Positions 45,047 through 54,507 of a DNA stretch of 64,000 nt are shown piece after piece (the stretch's first letter is position 1; each line of letters begins with the position of its first letter). The position numbers and the translations under genes were made by a program. Where the stretch lies: positions 1,860,001-1,924,000 of the forward strand of contig NZ_JAZHOH010000001.1 in assembly GCF_040419245.1 (NCBI RefSeq), written 5' to 3'. Below the pieces are notes generated by a model. The model ran no database searches. It was not told the DNA's origin and saw only the letters and a list, made by a program, of their open reading frames with translations. The DNA is from Ewingella sp. CoE-038-23 (lineage in GTDB: Bacteria > Pseudomonadota > Gammaproteobacteria > Enterobacterales > Enterobacteriaceae).

Positions 45047-46195
45047 ATGACCATCAACCATCAGCGCCGAAAACTGCTTATTTTAGGTATGGGCATGGCC
45101 CTGACCGCGCCGCGCGTGTATGCCAAATCTGTTGCCGCGCCGGTCTCGCTGACCTCTGACGCCGCGCAAATTAACGTGACAATTCCGTCTGCTGATAAAC
45201 GCAGCCGCGTGTTCACCCTCGATAACCCGCAGCGAGTAGTGATTGATGTGCCGATGGAGGCGTTTCCTCCCGCGCTAATCCACTCGCTGACCGTGTTGAA
45301 GCAAAAATTCCCGTGGCTGGTTCATACCCAGATTGCCCATTTCACGCCGCAAATCACCCGGATTGTGCTGCAACTGAGCGCCGCGCCGCGTTTGCAGCGC
45401 ACCAAGACGGCGGGCCAGTTGCAGGTCGGCATTAGCCTGCCGGGAGGGGCCGTCAGTCAGGCTCTGCCAACCGCCGCTGCGCCCGCCGCCAAGAAGCCGT
45501 TGCTGGTAATGATTGATCCCGGCCACGGCGGTAAAGATCCGGGAGCAATTGGCAATGAAGGCACCTATGAAAAACACGTGGTACTGCATATTGCCAAACG
45601 GCTACAAAGCCTGCTGGATCAGGAACATGGCATTCACGCCGTGCTAACGCGGCAGGATGATGTGTTTATCCCGCTATATCATAGGGTGAGTCTGGCGCAT
45701 CAACATCAGGCCGACCTGTTTATCTCGATTCACGCCGACGGCTTTACCAATGATGATGTCTCGGGCGCGTCGGTGTTTGCGCTGTCGCCACACGGTGCGG
45801 GGAGTGCCATGGCGCGCTACCTTTCGCAGAGTGAGAACAGCGTCGACGTGCTGTATGACGATGATTTCAAGACTGACGATCCCTATCTCAAAGAGACGCT
45901 GTTTGACCTCGACCAACGCGAAACCATCAGCCGCAGTCTGGATTTCGGCCGCCATTTGGCGTCAAACATTATCAAAGTTCACCCTATGCACAGTCCGCAC
46001 CCCGAGCAGGCGGGCTTTGCCGTGCTGAAGTCTCCGCGCATCCCGTCGGTGCTGGTAGAAACCTCCTTTATCACCAATAAGCATGAAGAAAAGTTGCTCG
46101 GCGAGCCGGTATTTCAGGAGAAGATGGCTCGCGCGATGGCCGAGGGGATCAACAGTTATTTCCTCAATGAAAAGAAAAATAATCTGCTGAGCTGA
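45047..46195 (+). CDS. N-acetylmuramoyl-L-alanine amidase, AmiC-like
   Basis: Periplasmic zinc amidase that cleaves septal peptidoglycan. It has 382 aa. The Tat-type signal is QRRKLLILGMGMALTAPRVYA, followed by an AMIN domain (about residues 35-140) that targets the division site in AmiC, and then Amidase_3 with zinc ligands in MIDPGHGGKDPGA, a Glu in YEKHVV, FISIHADGFTNDD and the catalytic Glu in VLVETSFITN. The sequence mixes AmiA- and AmiC-like features, so I leave the symbol open. ATG 45047 has GAGGAA nine bases upstream; an ATG at 45026 is an alternative. No adjacent partner. Confidence 0.9.
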   Translation: MTINHQRRKLLILGMGMALTAPRVYAKSVAAPVSLTSDAAQINVTIPSADKRSRVFTLDNPQRVVIDVPMEAFPPALIHSLTVLKQKFPWLVHTQIAHFTPQITRIVLQLSAAPRLQRTKTAGQLQVGISLPGGAVSQALPTAAAPAAKKPLLVMIDPGHGGKDPGAIGNEGTYEKHVVLHIAKRLQSLLDQEHGIHAVLTRQDDVFIPLYHRVSLAHQHQADLFISIHADGFTNDDVSGASVFALSPHGAGSAMARYLSQSENSVDVLYDDDFKTDDPYLKETLFDLDQRETISRSLDFGRHLASNIIKVHPMHSPHPEQAGFAVLKSPRIPSVLVETSFITNKHEEKLLGEPVFQEKMARAMAEGINSYFLNEKKNNLLS

Positions 46196-46289
46196 CCTGC
46201 CGTTTAACCGTTTTCTTGTAAATTGAATGAGTAAGCTAAAAAATTTACTCATTGGCGCAGGACCTTAGGCCAAATTACGGAGAGAACAG

Positions 46290-47558
46290 TTGAGTCAGAC
46301 ACCAATTTCCAGCCCGATTTGGCGCCTAACCCTCGCCACGGTCGCTACCGGCATTCTAGCCGGGCTAGGCGGCATGACCTTGGCGCTTATTCTTCACAGC
46401 ATTCAGCACCTGGCGTTTGGCTACAGCCAGAACGCTATCATCAGCAATGAAAGCTTTTTGCAGGGGGTGACTGCCGCGACGCATGGGCGGCGCTTTGCCG
46501 TGCTGGTGGTGTGTGGCTTGGTGGCAGGGATCGGCTGGTGGGCGCTCTATCGCTGGGGCAAGCCGCTGGTGAGCATCGCGGCGGCGGTGAAATCCGATAA
46601 GCCCGATATGCCGTTCTTCAGCACCACGATTCACGCCTTGCTGCAAATCATCACCGTGGCGCTGGGTTCACCTCTGGGCCGCGAAGTGGCACCGCGAGAA
46701 ATTGGCGCTATCTCCGCTAACTGGCTCTCCCAACGTTTTGCTCTCACCGTGCGTGAAACCCAAATCATGATTGCCTGTGGCGCAGGCGCGGGGCTGGCGG
46801 CGGTGTATAACGTGCCGCTCGGCGGGGCGGTCTTCGTGCTGGAAGTGCTGCTGGGCGCTTTTAGCTGGCAGCTGCTGCTTCCGGCGATCTGTACTTCTTC
46901 TATTGCTGCCCTGGTGGCCTGGATTGGGCTGGGCAATGAGTCCCAGTACCACCTGATGCCGCTGGATATCACGCCGTCGCTGCTGGTCTGGTCGGTGGTG
47001 ATGGGGCCGGTGTTCGGCTTCGCGGCCTACTGGTTTACGCGCCTGACCAACAAGGCCAAAGCGCAGGCCCCACGCGACGCCAGGCTGATCGCGCTCAATC
47101 TGATTAACTTTGCGATTATCGGCATTTTGGCCGGTTGGCTGCCGGAACTATTGGGCAATGGTAAAGGCCCGGCGCAAATCAGCTTCGACAATCAGATCAC
47201 CATCGCGCTGGCGGCGCTGCTGCTGGTGGCGAAGGTGGCTATCACCTGGAGCACGCTGCGGGCGGGTGCGCAGGGCGGGTTGCTGACGCCGGGGCTGTCT
47301 AACGGCGCGTTGCTGGCCTGCGTGTTGGGCGGGCTGTGGAATATTTATTGGCCGGGCACCTCTCTCGGCGCTTTTGCGATTATCGGTGCGGCGGCCTTTT
47401 TAGCTTCCTCAATGAAAATGCCACTGACGGCGGTGGTATTAATTATGGAATTTACCCGCGTTGGGCATGATTTTTTGATCCCGATTTTATTCGCGGTAAC
47501 GGGTTCAATCGCGGTGCAAAGCCTTTGCAGCAAGGCTTTCGAGGCTAATAAGAGTTAA
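46290..47558 (+). CDS. ClC-family chloride channel/antiporter
   Basis: A 422-aa inner-membrane ClC protein with many helices. The selectivity-filter region reads LGSPLGREVAPREIGA, so the gating Glu of the GREGP motif is kept but the following Gly-Pro is changed to Val-Ala-Pro. GGLLTPGLSNGALLA matches the GxFxP element, and MPLTAVVLIMEFTRV is the late helix. The usual GSGIP serine motif is absent. It is therefore a diverged subgroup, and transport mode and ion are uncertain. TTG 46290 is the start, preceded by GGAGAG. Confidence 0.85.
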   Translation: MSQTPISSPIWRLTLATVATGILAGLGGMTLALILHSIQHLAFGYSQNAIISNESFLQGVTAATHGRRFAVLVVCGLVAGIGWWALYRWGKPLVSIAAAVKSDKPDMPFFSTTIHALLQIITVALGSPLGREVAPREIGAISANWLSQRFALTVRETQIMIACGAGAGLAAVYNVPLGGAVFVLEVLLGAFSWQLLLPAICTSSIAALVAWIGLGNESQYHLMPLDITPSLLVWSVVMGPVFGFAAYWFTRLTNKAKAQAPRDARLIALNLINFAIIGILAGWLPELLGNGKGPAQISFDNQITIALAALLLVAKVAITWSTLRAGAQGGLLTPGLSNGALLACVLGGLWNIYWPGTSLGAFAIIGAAAFLASSMKMPLTAVVLIMEFTRVGHDFLIPILFAVTGSIAVQSLCSKAFEANKS

Positions 47559-47576
47559 TCACTGCGTGCGGCAGGA

Positions 47577-47613
47577 CAATAGGATCTTTTTTAGATCGTG
47601 AAAGATCCTATTG
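47577..47613 (+). terminator. Strong hairpin after the ClC gene
   Basis: Perfect 13-base stem CAATAGGATCTTT / AAAGATCCTATTG with an 11-base loop and only TTG following. It probably acts as a terminator or 3' stabiliser. Confidence 0.7.
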
Positions 47614-47682
47614 ACCAATCCAACAAACTTTCTTACATTTCAGTAACAGGTTAGTAATGAAAATTCTTAGCAAAGATGGCAG

Positions 47683-47700
47683 CTGTCACTATACTGTCAT
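47683..47700 (+). promoter_or_regulatory. Pho box of phoH
   Basis: CTGTCAC-TATA-CTGTCAT is a complete PhoB recognition element (two direct seven-base repeats with a four-base spacer). A TACTTT -10 candidate lies about ten bases downstream. It predicts phosphate-starvation induction of phoH, whose ATG is about 600 bases away. Confidence 0.9.
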
Positions 47701-47719
47701 TATCAGGCGGTACTTTTTA

Positions 47720-48300
47720 GTTAACGCTCAGTAGGTTCAAATTAATAAATTGAATTGAGCAGGATTAAAAAGTTTACTCGGTGAGCGGCCAAGGTCGTAA
47801 ATATCACAGCGGGGATCGCGAATGAGAAAGTCCTATTTTGGGCTGAGTAATAAAAAAACATATTTACACCTCTCCACTCGTTGTCACTGCTTAACCGCAA
47901 ACGAGGGCCAAGACTTCGACTCTCTGATATTAACCGACCAAACCTTTTCCACGTCTTTATTATTTCGTCACTTTTCAACCACACAACAGCGCCTCCGTTC
48001 TTTAACTGACCCCACACTTACACTGCAACCAACTGGCTATTTGTCTGGCCGTTTAACTGGTTCTATTGCTTCCAAGGTCAGCGGTTTGTCATTAATGGCA
48101 ATGCCTCCTCGTGAACAGACAGTATGTCTAAAGAAAATAGCAGGGCGCTCATTTATTAATCACCCGACGTTATTTTCCTCTTCACGTTATTCATTGGCTC
48201 AACTTGGTCTAAAAGGAGACCAAAACCTCATTTGTTAGTGAAACATAACCGTGCGGGCCTATGCCTTAGCGTTAAGTGAATCAAACTGTAAGGTGCCACT
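47720..48300 (+). other. Long phoH leader with uncertain open frames
   Basis: About 580 bases between the Pho-box promoter and phoH. A 138-codon plus-strand frame (47822-48238) starts with ATG after GGGGATCGCGA. It is Ser/Thr/Leu-rich, lacks any recognisable domain and ends 62 bases before phoH. A 91-codon minus-strand frame overlaps it. Codon quality is poor for both, so I do not call a gene. The leader may be an RNA regulatory region. Confidence 0.45.
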
Positions 48301-49089
48301 ATGGGAAGACAGAAAGAAGTGATCAAAGCTCGTCGTGAAGCGAAACGTGTTATTCGTCGTGATTCACGCAGTCACCGCCAACGTGAGGAAGAATCTGTGA
48401 CCTCTTTAATCCAAATGGGCGGTGTGGAATCGATTGGAATGGCTCGCGACTCTCGCGATACCTCTCCAATCCAGGCACGAACCGAAGCTCAAGGTCATTA
48501 CTTATCAGCCATAGAGAATAAGCAGTTAATTTTTGCTACCGGCGAAGCAGGCTGTGGCAAAACATTTATTAGCGCGGCGAAAGCTGCAGAGGCATTAATA
48601 CATAAAGAGATAGATAGGATTATTGTTACCCGTCCGGTATTGCAGGCCGATGAAGACCTCGGTTTCTTGCCCGGCGATATCTCTGAGAAGTTCGCACCTT
48701 ATTTCCGTCCGGTATACGACATCTTATTACGTCGTCTGGGTTCATCATTTATGCAATATTGCCTGCGACCGGAAATAGGCAAGGTTGAAATTGCACCTTT
48801 TGCGTATATGCGCGGGCGCACTTTCGAAAACGCAGTGGTTATTCTGGATGAAGCCCAGAATGTCACGGCCAGCCAAATGAAAATGTTCCTGACCCGTCTC
48901 GGCGAAAATGTGACGGTAATAGTAAACGGGGATGTTACCCAATGCGATTTGCCGCGTGGGGTAGTATCAGGGCTTAGCGATGCAATGTCTCGCTTCGAAG
49001 AAGACGAGATGGTTGGCATCATTCAGTTTGGTAAAGAGGACTGCGTGCGTTCAGAGCTGTGTAAACGCACCCTGCACGCCTACTCTTAA
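48301..49089 (+). CDS. phoH: Phosphate-starvation-inducible ATPase PhoH
   Basis: A cytoplasmic ATPase of the PhoH family, induced under phosphate limitation through PhoB. Its biochemical role is unclear. It has 262 aa, starting MGRQKEVIKARREAKRVIRRDS. Walker A is FATGEAGCGKTFISAAKAAEAL, Walker B is AVVILDEAQNVTASQMKMFLTRLG, and GDVTQCDLPRGV is also conserved. Sequence and length match the PhoH core in E. coli. The Pho box upstream and a bidirectional terminator downstream fit this assignment. ATG 48301 follows GTAAGGTG. Confidence 0.95.
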   Translation: MGRQKEVIKARREAKRVIRRDSRSHRQREEESVTSLIQMGGVESIGMARDSRDTSPIQARTEAQGHYLSAIENKQLIFATGEAGCGKTFISAAKAAEALIHKEIDRIIVTRPVLQADEDLGFLPGDISEKFAPYFRPVYDILLRRLGSSFMQYCLRPEIGKVEIAPFAYMRGRTFENAVVILDEAQNVTASQMKMFLTRLGENVTVIVNGDVTQCDLPRGVVSGLSDAMSRFEEDEMVGIIQFGKEDCVRSELCKRTLHAYS

Positions 49090-49117
49090 TTCTTCCCTCG
49101 CACCTGTCTCTAATAAA

Positions 49118-49149
49118 AAGGCCGCCCAATGTGAATTGAGGCGGCCTTA
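49118..49149. terminator. Bidirectional terminator between phoH and chaA
   Basis: Stem AAGGCCGCC / GGCGGCCTT with a 14-base loop; A-run on the left and T-rich bases on the right. It serves two convergent genes. Confidence 0.85.
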
Positions 49150-49168
49150 GTTTTACCTGTAAGCAGGC

Positions 49169-50269
49169 TTACAGCATGATGATCATCATGTACGCCACAA
49201 ACAGCGCCAGGTGAGCAGTACCGTTTAATACATTGGTACGGCCGGTGGAGAAGGATATCTGGCACAGAATCAGCACTGACAGCATCACTACGATGTTCGC
49301 CGGCGCCAGACCGAAGATCAGCTCCTGGCCGGTCAGGGTGGCAATCAGGGTAACGGCAGGTACGGTCAGGGAAATGGTCGCCAGAACCGAACCAAAGAAC
49401 AGATTCATCGCGCGCTGCACCTGATTCTTCATCACGGCTTTCAACGCACCCAGACCTTCAGGGGAGAGGATCAGCAGCGCGACCAAGAAGCCGGTGAACT
49501 GCGCCGGGGCGTTCAGCTCGGTTAACAGCTCTTCCAGCGGGTCAGCGTTGAATTTAGTCACCGCGATAACCAGCGCCAGATGGACAATCAGCCACAGGGT
49601 GTGGGTCAGATTGCTCTTGGAAGAAGGCTTGCCGTGGCCGTCTTCTTCACCTTCATCTTCGTGCTCATAAATGAACAGGCTTTGGTGCGTCTTAGTTTGA
49701 ATCAGCAAGAACACGCCGTACATCGCGGCAGAAATCACGGCGACGATCAGCGCCTGCACGGTAGTGAAGTTACCGTCGGGCAGGGCGGCAGGCAGAACCA
49801 GCACGATGATCGCCAGCGGGAAAATCGCCATCAGGTACTGCTTAATACCACCCAAATTCACATACTGAGTCGCGAACTTACGGCCACCCAGCAATAAAGA
49901 GAAACCAACCAGACCGGCGGTCACGATCATGATGATCGAGAACAGCGTGTCACGCATCAGCGCCGGGGCGGCGTCACCCGTTGCCATTAGCGCGGAAATC
50001 AGACTCACTTCGAGGATAACCACCGACAGGCTGAGGATGAGTGAACCATAAGGTTCGCCTAAGCGGTGGGCAAGAACGTCGGCGTGGCGCACAACGCTGA
50101 AGGCGCTGGCGAGAATACCCACCAGTGCGATGGCGTTGATGCCGATGACGGCGAGGAAATTGCTGCTATCACTCCAAAAGACCAAGACTAATAAGGCAGC
50201 AATAGGGAAAACGAGTGAATATTCTTGATGGCGGGATTTATGCTTCGGATGCTCCTGAGATGACACCAT
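49169..50269 (-). CDS. chaA: Sodium-potassium/proton antiporter ChaA
   Basis: An 11-span inner-membrane cation/proton antiporter of the CaCA family (Na+, K+ or Ca2+ out for H+). It has 366 aa, matching E. coli ChaA. Conserved features are FSVVRHADVLAHRLGEPYGSLILSLSVVILEVSLI (alpha repeat), the acidic cytoplasmic stretch EHEDEGEEDGHG and LSPEGLGALKAVMKNQVQRAMNLFFGSVLATI (second repeat). The start is ATG 50269; an upstream frame of seven codons was not used. It is unusually far (about 600 bases) from chaB. Confidence 0.95.
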   Translation of the reverse strand: MVSSQEHPKHKSRHQEYSLVFPIAALLVLVFWSDSSNFLAVIGINAIALVGILASAFSVVRHADVLAHRLGEPYGSLILSLSVVILEVSLISALMATGDAAPALMRDTLFSIIMIVTAGLVGFSLLLGGRKFATQYVNLGGIKQYLMAIFPLAIIVLVLPAALPDGNFTTVQALIVAVISAAMYGVFLLIQTKTHQSLFIYEHEDEGEEDGHGKPSSKSNLTHTLWLIVHLALVIAVTKFNADPLEELLTELNAPAQFTGFLVALLILSPEGLGALKAVMKNQVQRAMNLFFGSVLATISLTVPAVTLIATLTGQELIFGLAPANIVVMLSVLILCQISFSTGRTNVLNGTAHLALFVAYMMIIML

Positions 50270-50865
50270 GATGATTATTCTCCTGTGCAAAACTTACGTG
50301 GCTCGGACGAACCGGCTTCACGAAACAGCAGTGTTTTCACTGCCAGCAAAGAACGCGTCATAGAGCACAACAAACTCGTTATGCCATGGCGCGTTAACTC
50401 GTTCACTATATAAGAAAAACGACTTAATTGATAGATATAAGCTTGCTTTGGTAATAAAAAATCATAAGACATCGATTTTAAGCGCTATAACTTAATATAA
50501 GACGCTAATTAAGTCTGGTAGATATGTTTTTTAATACTTTAAATAATATTAAAAACAAAGAGTTAGTTTAATAAGTTAGAGTTATGACGATGATGAGAAG
50601 TTTTCATCTGAGTCATCGAATAACCCCATTTTTTAATGGATTTCCTGCCCGCACTTACGCTGCTTTACGTTTACTGAATTATCTTTATCATTTTCAGCCC
50701 TATTAGGCTTATCGGAACATTACCTATAACCCTATTTAGCGTAGCAGCTAGACTTTGTTATGTAGCAAAACGGGTGATGAAACACCGATAGAGGCAGCAA
50801 AAAGTGGGGTTTTTAGACTTTGTTGCTTTATCAAATAACCCAGACGACTAACGAGGAGACTGGAA
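50270..50865. other. AT-rich spacer between divergent chaA and chaB
   Basis: A 596-base region, markedly AT-rich, especially 50430-50590. It holds the divergent chaA and chaB promoters. The palindromic GATGAGAAGTTTTCATC (50590-50606) is a small hairpin. I see no convincing gene, known riboswitch or tRNA. Confidence 0.4.
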
Positions 50866-51099
50866 ATGCCTTATGACAACCGATCATCTTTACCGGATTC
50901 CGTGCGTAATGTGCTCCCGCCTCATGCTCAAGACATCTATAAAGAAGCCTTTAACAGCGCGTGGGATGAATATGCGAAATCCAAAGACAGGCAGGGTGAT
51001 GACAGCCGGGAAGAAACCGCGCACAAGGTAGCCTGGGCGGCGGTTAAGCACGGTTACCAGAAAGGGGATGATGATAAATGGCACCCCAAAAAGAGCTAA
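50866..51099 (+). CDS. chaB: ChaB protein
   Basis: A 77-aa small soluble protein of unknown biochemical role, historically considered a regulator of ChaA. The sequence MPYDNRSSLPDSVRNVLPPHAQDIYKEAFNSAWDEYA and SREETAHKVAWAAVKHGYQKGDDDKWHPK is the classic ChaB fold. AGGAG sits before ATG 50866. It is not in an operon with chaA here, being divergent. Confidence 0.95.
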   Translation: MPYDNRSSLPDSVRNVLPPHAQDIYKEAFNSAWDEYAKSKDRQGDDSREETAHKVAWAAVKHGYQKGDDDKWHPKKS

Positions 51100-51132
51100 A
51101 TAAAGCTTCTTTCAGATGCTGAAAACAGTTCG

Positions 51133-51155
51133 CCCGGCCATCGCGCCGGGTTTTC
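51133..51155 (+). terminator. Rho-independent terminator of chaB
   Basis: Stem CCCGGC / GCCGGG followed by TTTTC. The gap to chaC (51156-51423) is AT-rich with no gene. Confidence 0.75.
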
Positions 51156-51423
51156 TTTTTCCTCAATTCTGCGCTTTATTCTAATTTGTGCCGCTCTTAT
51201 ATCAATGTTCACTAAATGTTCATCATATTTTCGTTTTGTGATCACCTTCAATCTTGATTGCTGGCGCAGAAACGCATAAGGTTTGAACTATTAACGACAT
51301 AAAGAAATTCTTATGTTTTTTTCCTTTTTCGCCGTGACGAAAAGGAATAAAGCGCAATAACGGAGAAAACAGCGTCAACAGTATGGCAAGTTCTATAAGC
51401 AGTGGTTTTGAAGGAGGCGATGA

Positions 51424-52113
51424 ATGTTAACCCGAGATTTTCTGCGTAACGCAGATTGCAAAACAGCATTCGGCAGCATCGACGAGTCGATGTTATTGAC
51501 CTCCGAACAACGTTCCGCCTCGCTCGACTGCACGCTGGCGCGACGCCCGGACAATAGCCCGGTATGGATATTCGGTTACGGCTCTCTGATGTGGAATCCG
51601 GTGTTTGACTCGGATGAGGCGCGACCGGCGACACTTAACGGCTATCACCGCGCTTTCTGTCTGCGCTTGACCTCGGGACGCGGGACGCATACTCAGCCGG
51701 GCCGCATGCTAGCGCTGAAAGAGGGCGGCCGCACTACGGGTCTGGCGTTCCGCCTGCCGGAAGATAAGCTGCGAGAAGAGCTGGAACTGCTGTGGAAACG
51801 TGAAATGGTCACCGGCTGTTACTGCCCGACGTGGTGCGAGCTGGATCTCGACGACGGCCGCAAAGTGACCGCGCTGGTGTTCATCATGGACCCGGCACAC
51901 CCCCTGTTTGAAGCTGACACCTCATATCAGGTGATCGCGCCGCTGATTGCCAAAGCCAGCGGGCCACTCGGCACCAATGCGCAATACCTGTTCGCGCTGG
52001 AGAAAGAGCTGCAAACCTACGGCATGCGCGACGACTGCATGAGCGAACTGGTTAATCAGGTGCGCATGCTGCTGGCGGTATCTCCGGCAGAAGGGGTTCC
52101 CGGCCTCGGCTAA
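51424..52113 (+). CDS. chaC: Glutathione-specific gamma-glutamylcyclotransferase ChaC
   Basis: A cytosolic enzyme degrading glutathione to 5-oxoproline and Cys-Gly. It has 229 aa against 231 in E. coli. It has the WIFGYGSLMWNP P-loop motif (YGSL binding gamma-glutamyl), LTSGRGTHTQPGRMLAL, and an ELLWKREMVTGCY stretch with the family's catalytic Glu. ATG 51424 is preceded by GGAGG at six bases. It is followed by a terminator and is separate from the Fur-controlled receptor gene downstream. Confidence 0.95.
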   Translation: MLTRDFLRNADCKTAFGSIDESMLLTSEQRSASLDCTLARRPDNSPVWIFGYGSLMWNPVFDSDEARPATLNGYHRAFCLRLTSGRGTHTQPGRMLALKEGGRTTGLAFRLPEDKLREELELLWKREMVTGCYCPTWCELDLDDGRKVTALVFIMDPAHPLFEADTSYQVIAPLIAKASGPLGTNAQYLFALEKELQTYGMRDDCMSELVNQVRMLLAVSPAEGVPGLG

Positions 52114-52143
52114 GACTTACTGCTGCAATTAACGCAACCCACT

Positions 52144-52182
52144 AAACCGCCATTTGATGCACTTCAAAAGGCGGTTTTTTTT
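52144..52182 (+). terminator. Rho-independent terminator of chaC
   Basis: Stem AAACCGCC / GGCGGTTT with an 18-base loop and a T-run. Confidence 0.9.
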
Positions 52183-52233
52183 ATTGCCATTTTTATTGCA
52201 ATCAAGCAGTCAATACGCATAATCCCAATCTTT

Positions 52234-52256
52234 ATGAGAATCATTGGCATTCTCAT
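52234..52256. promoter_or_regulatory. Fur box upstream of TonB receptor
   Basis: ATGAGAATCATTGGCATTCTCAT, a perfect inverted repeat of ATGAGAAT with a seven-base centre, 20 bases before the receptor start. Matches Fur-box architecture and indicates iron repression. Confidence 0.85.
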
Positions 52257-52277
52257 TTTGTCCATTGGGGAACCTCT

Positions 52278-54500
52278 ATGCAAACGTCACACCGCTCACC
52301 GTCGGCGGGTCGCCTGACCCGTAGCTTATTATCTGTGCTGATCTGCTCGGCTATCGCCAGCCCGCTGGCCTATGCCGCCGCGCCAGCGACAACGGCGCCA
52401 GACAGCACAGCCAGCCCGAAAGGAGAAGATACCCTGACCGTCACCGCCGTGGCGGATGACTTCAAGGCTGGGGGCAACACCCCGGTGCCAGCCTATCTTG
52501 ACGGCGGCGTGGCGAACGGCGGAAGGTTGGGGATCTTGGGCGAGCAGGATGCTAAAAACGTGCCGTTCAACGTGATTAGCTTCACCGACAAACTGATTCA
52601 GGACCAGCAGGCGCGCTCGCTGGCCGACGTGCTGAGCAACGATGCCTCTGTGCAGAGCGGCTACGGCTACGGCAACTTCTCCGAAACCTTTATGGTGCGC
52701 GGCTTCTCGCTCAATGGCGATGATATCTCCTACGGCGGCATGTACGGCGTGCTGCCGCGTCAGGTGGTCGCCAGCAACTTCGCCGATCGCGTCGAGCTGT
52801 TTAAAGGCTCCAACGCCTTTATCAACGGCGTCACCCCAGGCGGCAGCGGGGTAGGCGGTGCGATTAACGTCGAACCAAAACGCGCCTCTTCCGCGCCACT
52901 CACTCGCGTCACGATGGATTACACCAGCTCCTCGCAGATTGGCACCGGCATTGACGTCGGCCGCCGCTTTGGCGACAACGATCAGTGGGGCGTGCGGGTC
53001 AACGCCTTGCACCGCGAAGGGGACGCGGCGGTGGACGATGAATATCGCCGTACGACCCTTGGCTCTATCGGTCTGGACTATCGCGGCGATCGTTTCCGCA
53101 GCTCACTCGACCTTGGCTATCAAAAGCAGGTCGTCGGCAATGGCCGCCCGCCGGTGTATCTCAGCCCGACGCTGACCAAAGTTCCAGATGCGCCATCATC
53201 AACCCTTAACTACGCGCAGCCCTGGTCGAACACCCATACCGAGAACGAATTCGGCATGTTGAAAGGGGAGTATGACCTCACCGACCACTGGACGGCCTAC
53301 GCCGGGCTGGGTGCTAGCCATGCGCACGAAACCGGCGATTACGCCTCGCCAACCGTAACCGATGTTAATGGAAACGGCACCATTGGACGCCTCAGCGTGC
53401 CTTACTTCGCCGATCGCATCTCCACCATGGCGGGGCTGCGCGGGGACTTCGACACCGGGTTTGTGTCGCACAAGGTTAACGTCGGCTTCTCCAGCGTCTA
53501 TGTGAAGACTCGCACCAGCTACACCATGCCGAAAACCGCCGATCGCGGACCGTACAACCTCTATGATCCTGAGCCTATAAACTACCCGCCAACCAGTTTT
53601 ACCGGCGGCCATATGGATGACCCGAAAGTGCGTAACCGCAGCCGCAGCAGTGGCATCGCGGTTTCTGACACCCTGGGCGTGTTGGATGACAAAGTGTTGT
53701 TGACGCTGGGGGCGCGCCGTCAGGAGGTTCTGACGCGTGGCTACACCTATGACGGCGTGCAGAATGCGGCCTTCGACGACACCAAGGTCACTCCCGCTTA
53801 CGGCCTGTTAGTGAAGCCGTGGGAGCATGTCTCGCTCTACGCCAACCACATAGAGGGCCTTCAGCCGAGCGACCCAGCGCCAAGCTCGGCATCCAACGCT
53901 GGTGCGGTATTCCCGGCCATTACCTCGAAACAAAATGAAGTGGGTGCCAAGTTTGATTTCGGCACTCTCGGCGGCTCGCTGGCGCTGTTTGAAATCAAAA
54001 AACCGGCCTCTTACACCAATAGCGTGACGCGCGAATATGGCCTGTACGGCATGCAGCGTAACCGTGGCGTCGAGCTGAGCGTGTTTGGTGAGCCGATGTA
54101 CGGCGTGCGCCTGCTGGGCAGCGCCATGTGGCTCAAGCCGGAGCTGACGGACACCAACGGTGGCCTGAATGATGGTAACGACGCCATCGGCGTGCCGAAT
54201 TATCAGGTGGTGCTCGGCGGCGAGTGGGATGTCCCGCGCGTGCAGAACGTGACGCTGACCGGCAAGGTGATCCGCACCGGCTCGCAGTATCTCAATGAAG
54301 CCAACACGCAAAAAATAGATGCCTGGACTCGCCTCGACCTGGGCGTGCGTTACGCTATGCCGATGCAGGAACATACTCTGACATGGCGCGCCAATCTGGA
54401 AAACGTCACCAATGAGAACTACTGGGCTTCGGCCACCGGCGGCTATTTGACGCAGGGCACGCCGCGTCAGTTTAAACTCTCCGCCACCTACGATTTCTAA
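52278..54500 (+). CDS. TonB-dependent siderophore receptor
   Basis: A 740-aa outer-membrane ferric-siderophore receptor. The signal peptide is RSLLSVLICSAIASPLAYAAA, and a TonB box EDTLTVTAV lies near residue 50. The plug (about 60-220) has DVLSNDASVQSGYGYGNFSETFMVRGF and DRVELFKGSNAFING, followed by a 22-strand barrel ending with the usual YDF. It resembles FcuA/FoxA-type hydroxamate receptors, but the specific ligand cannot be read from sequence. A Fur box overlaps its promoter. The ABC importer genes follow after 220 bases. Confidence 0.93.
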   Translation: MQTSHRSPSAGRLTRSLLSVLICSAIASPLAYAAAPATTAPDSTASPKGEDTLTVTAVADDFKAGGNTPVPAYLDGGVANGGRLGILGEQDAKNVPFNVISFTDKLIQDQQARSLADVLSNDASVQSGYGYGNFSETFMVRGFSLNGDDISYGGMYGVLPRQVVASNFADRVELFKGSNAFINGVTPGGSGVGGAINVEPKRASSAPLTRVTMDYTSSSQIGTGIDVGRRFGDNDQWGVRVNALHREGDAAVDDEYRRTTLGSIGLDYRGDRFRSSLDLGYQKQVVGNGRPPVYLSPTLTKVPDAPSSTLNYAQPWSNTHTENEFGMLKGEYDLTDHWTAYAGLGASHAHETGDYASPTVTDVNGNGTIGRLSVPYFADRISTMAGLRGDFDTGFVSHKVNVGFSSVYVKTRTSYTMPKTADRGPYNLYDPEPINYPPTSFTGGHMDDPKVRNRSRSSGIAVSDTLGVLDDKVLLTLGARRQEVLTRGYTYDGVQNAAFDDTKVTPAYGLLVKPWEHVSLYANHIEGLQPSDPAPSSASNAGAVFPAITSKQNEVGAKFDFGTLGGSLALFEIKKPASYTNSVTREYGLYGMQRNRGVELSVFGEPMYGVRLLGSAMWLKPELTDTNGGLNDGNDAIGVPNYQVVLGGEWDVPRVQNVTLTGKVIRTGSQYLNEANTQKIDAWTRLDLGVRYAMPMQEHTLTWRANLENVTNENYWASATGGYLTQGTPRQFKLSATYDF

Positions 54501-54507
54501 TCACCAA

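Noticed and set aside
47742..48017. 91-codon minus-strand frame in the phoH leader
   Set aside because: Poor start context and unusual composition, overlapping the other uncertain frame.
47822..48238. 138-codon plus-strand frame in phoH leader as a protein-coding gene
   Set aside because: Has a fair ribosome site but low-complexity Ser/Thr/Leu content and no recognised domain; reported as an uncertain leader feature and a finding.
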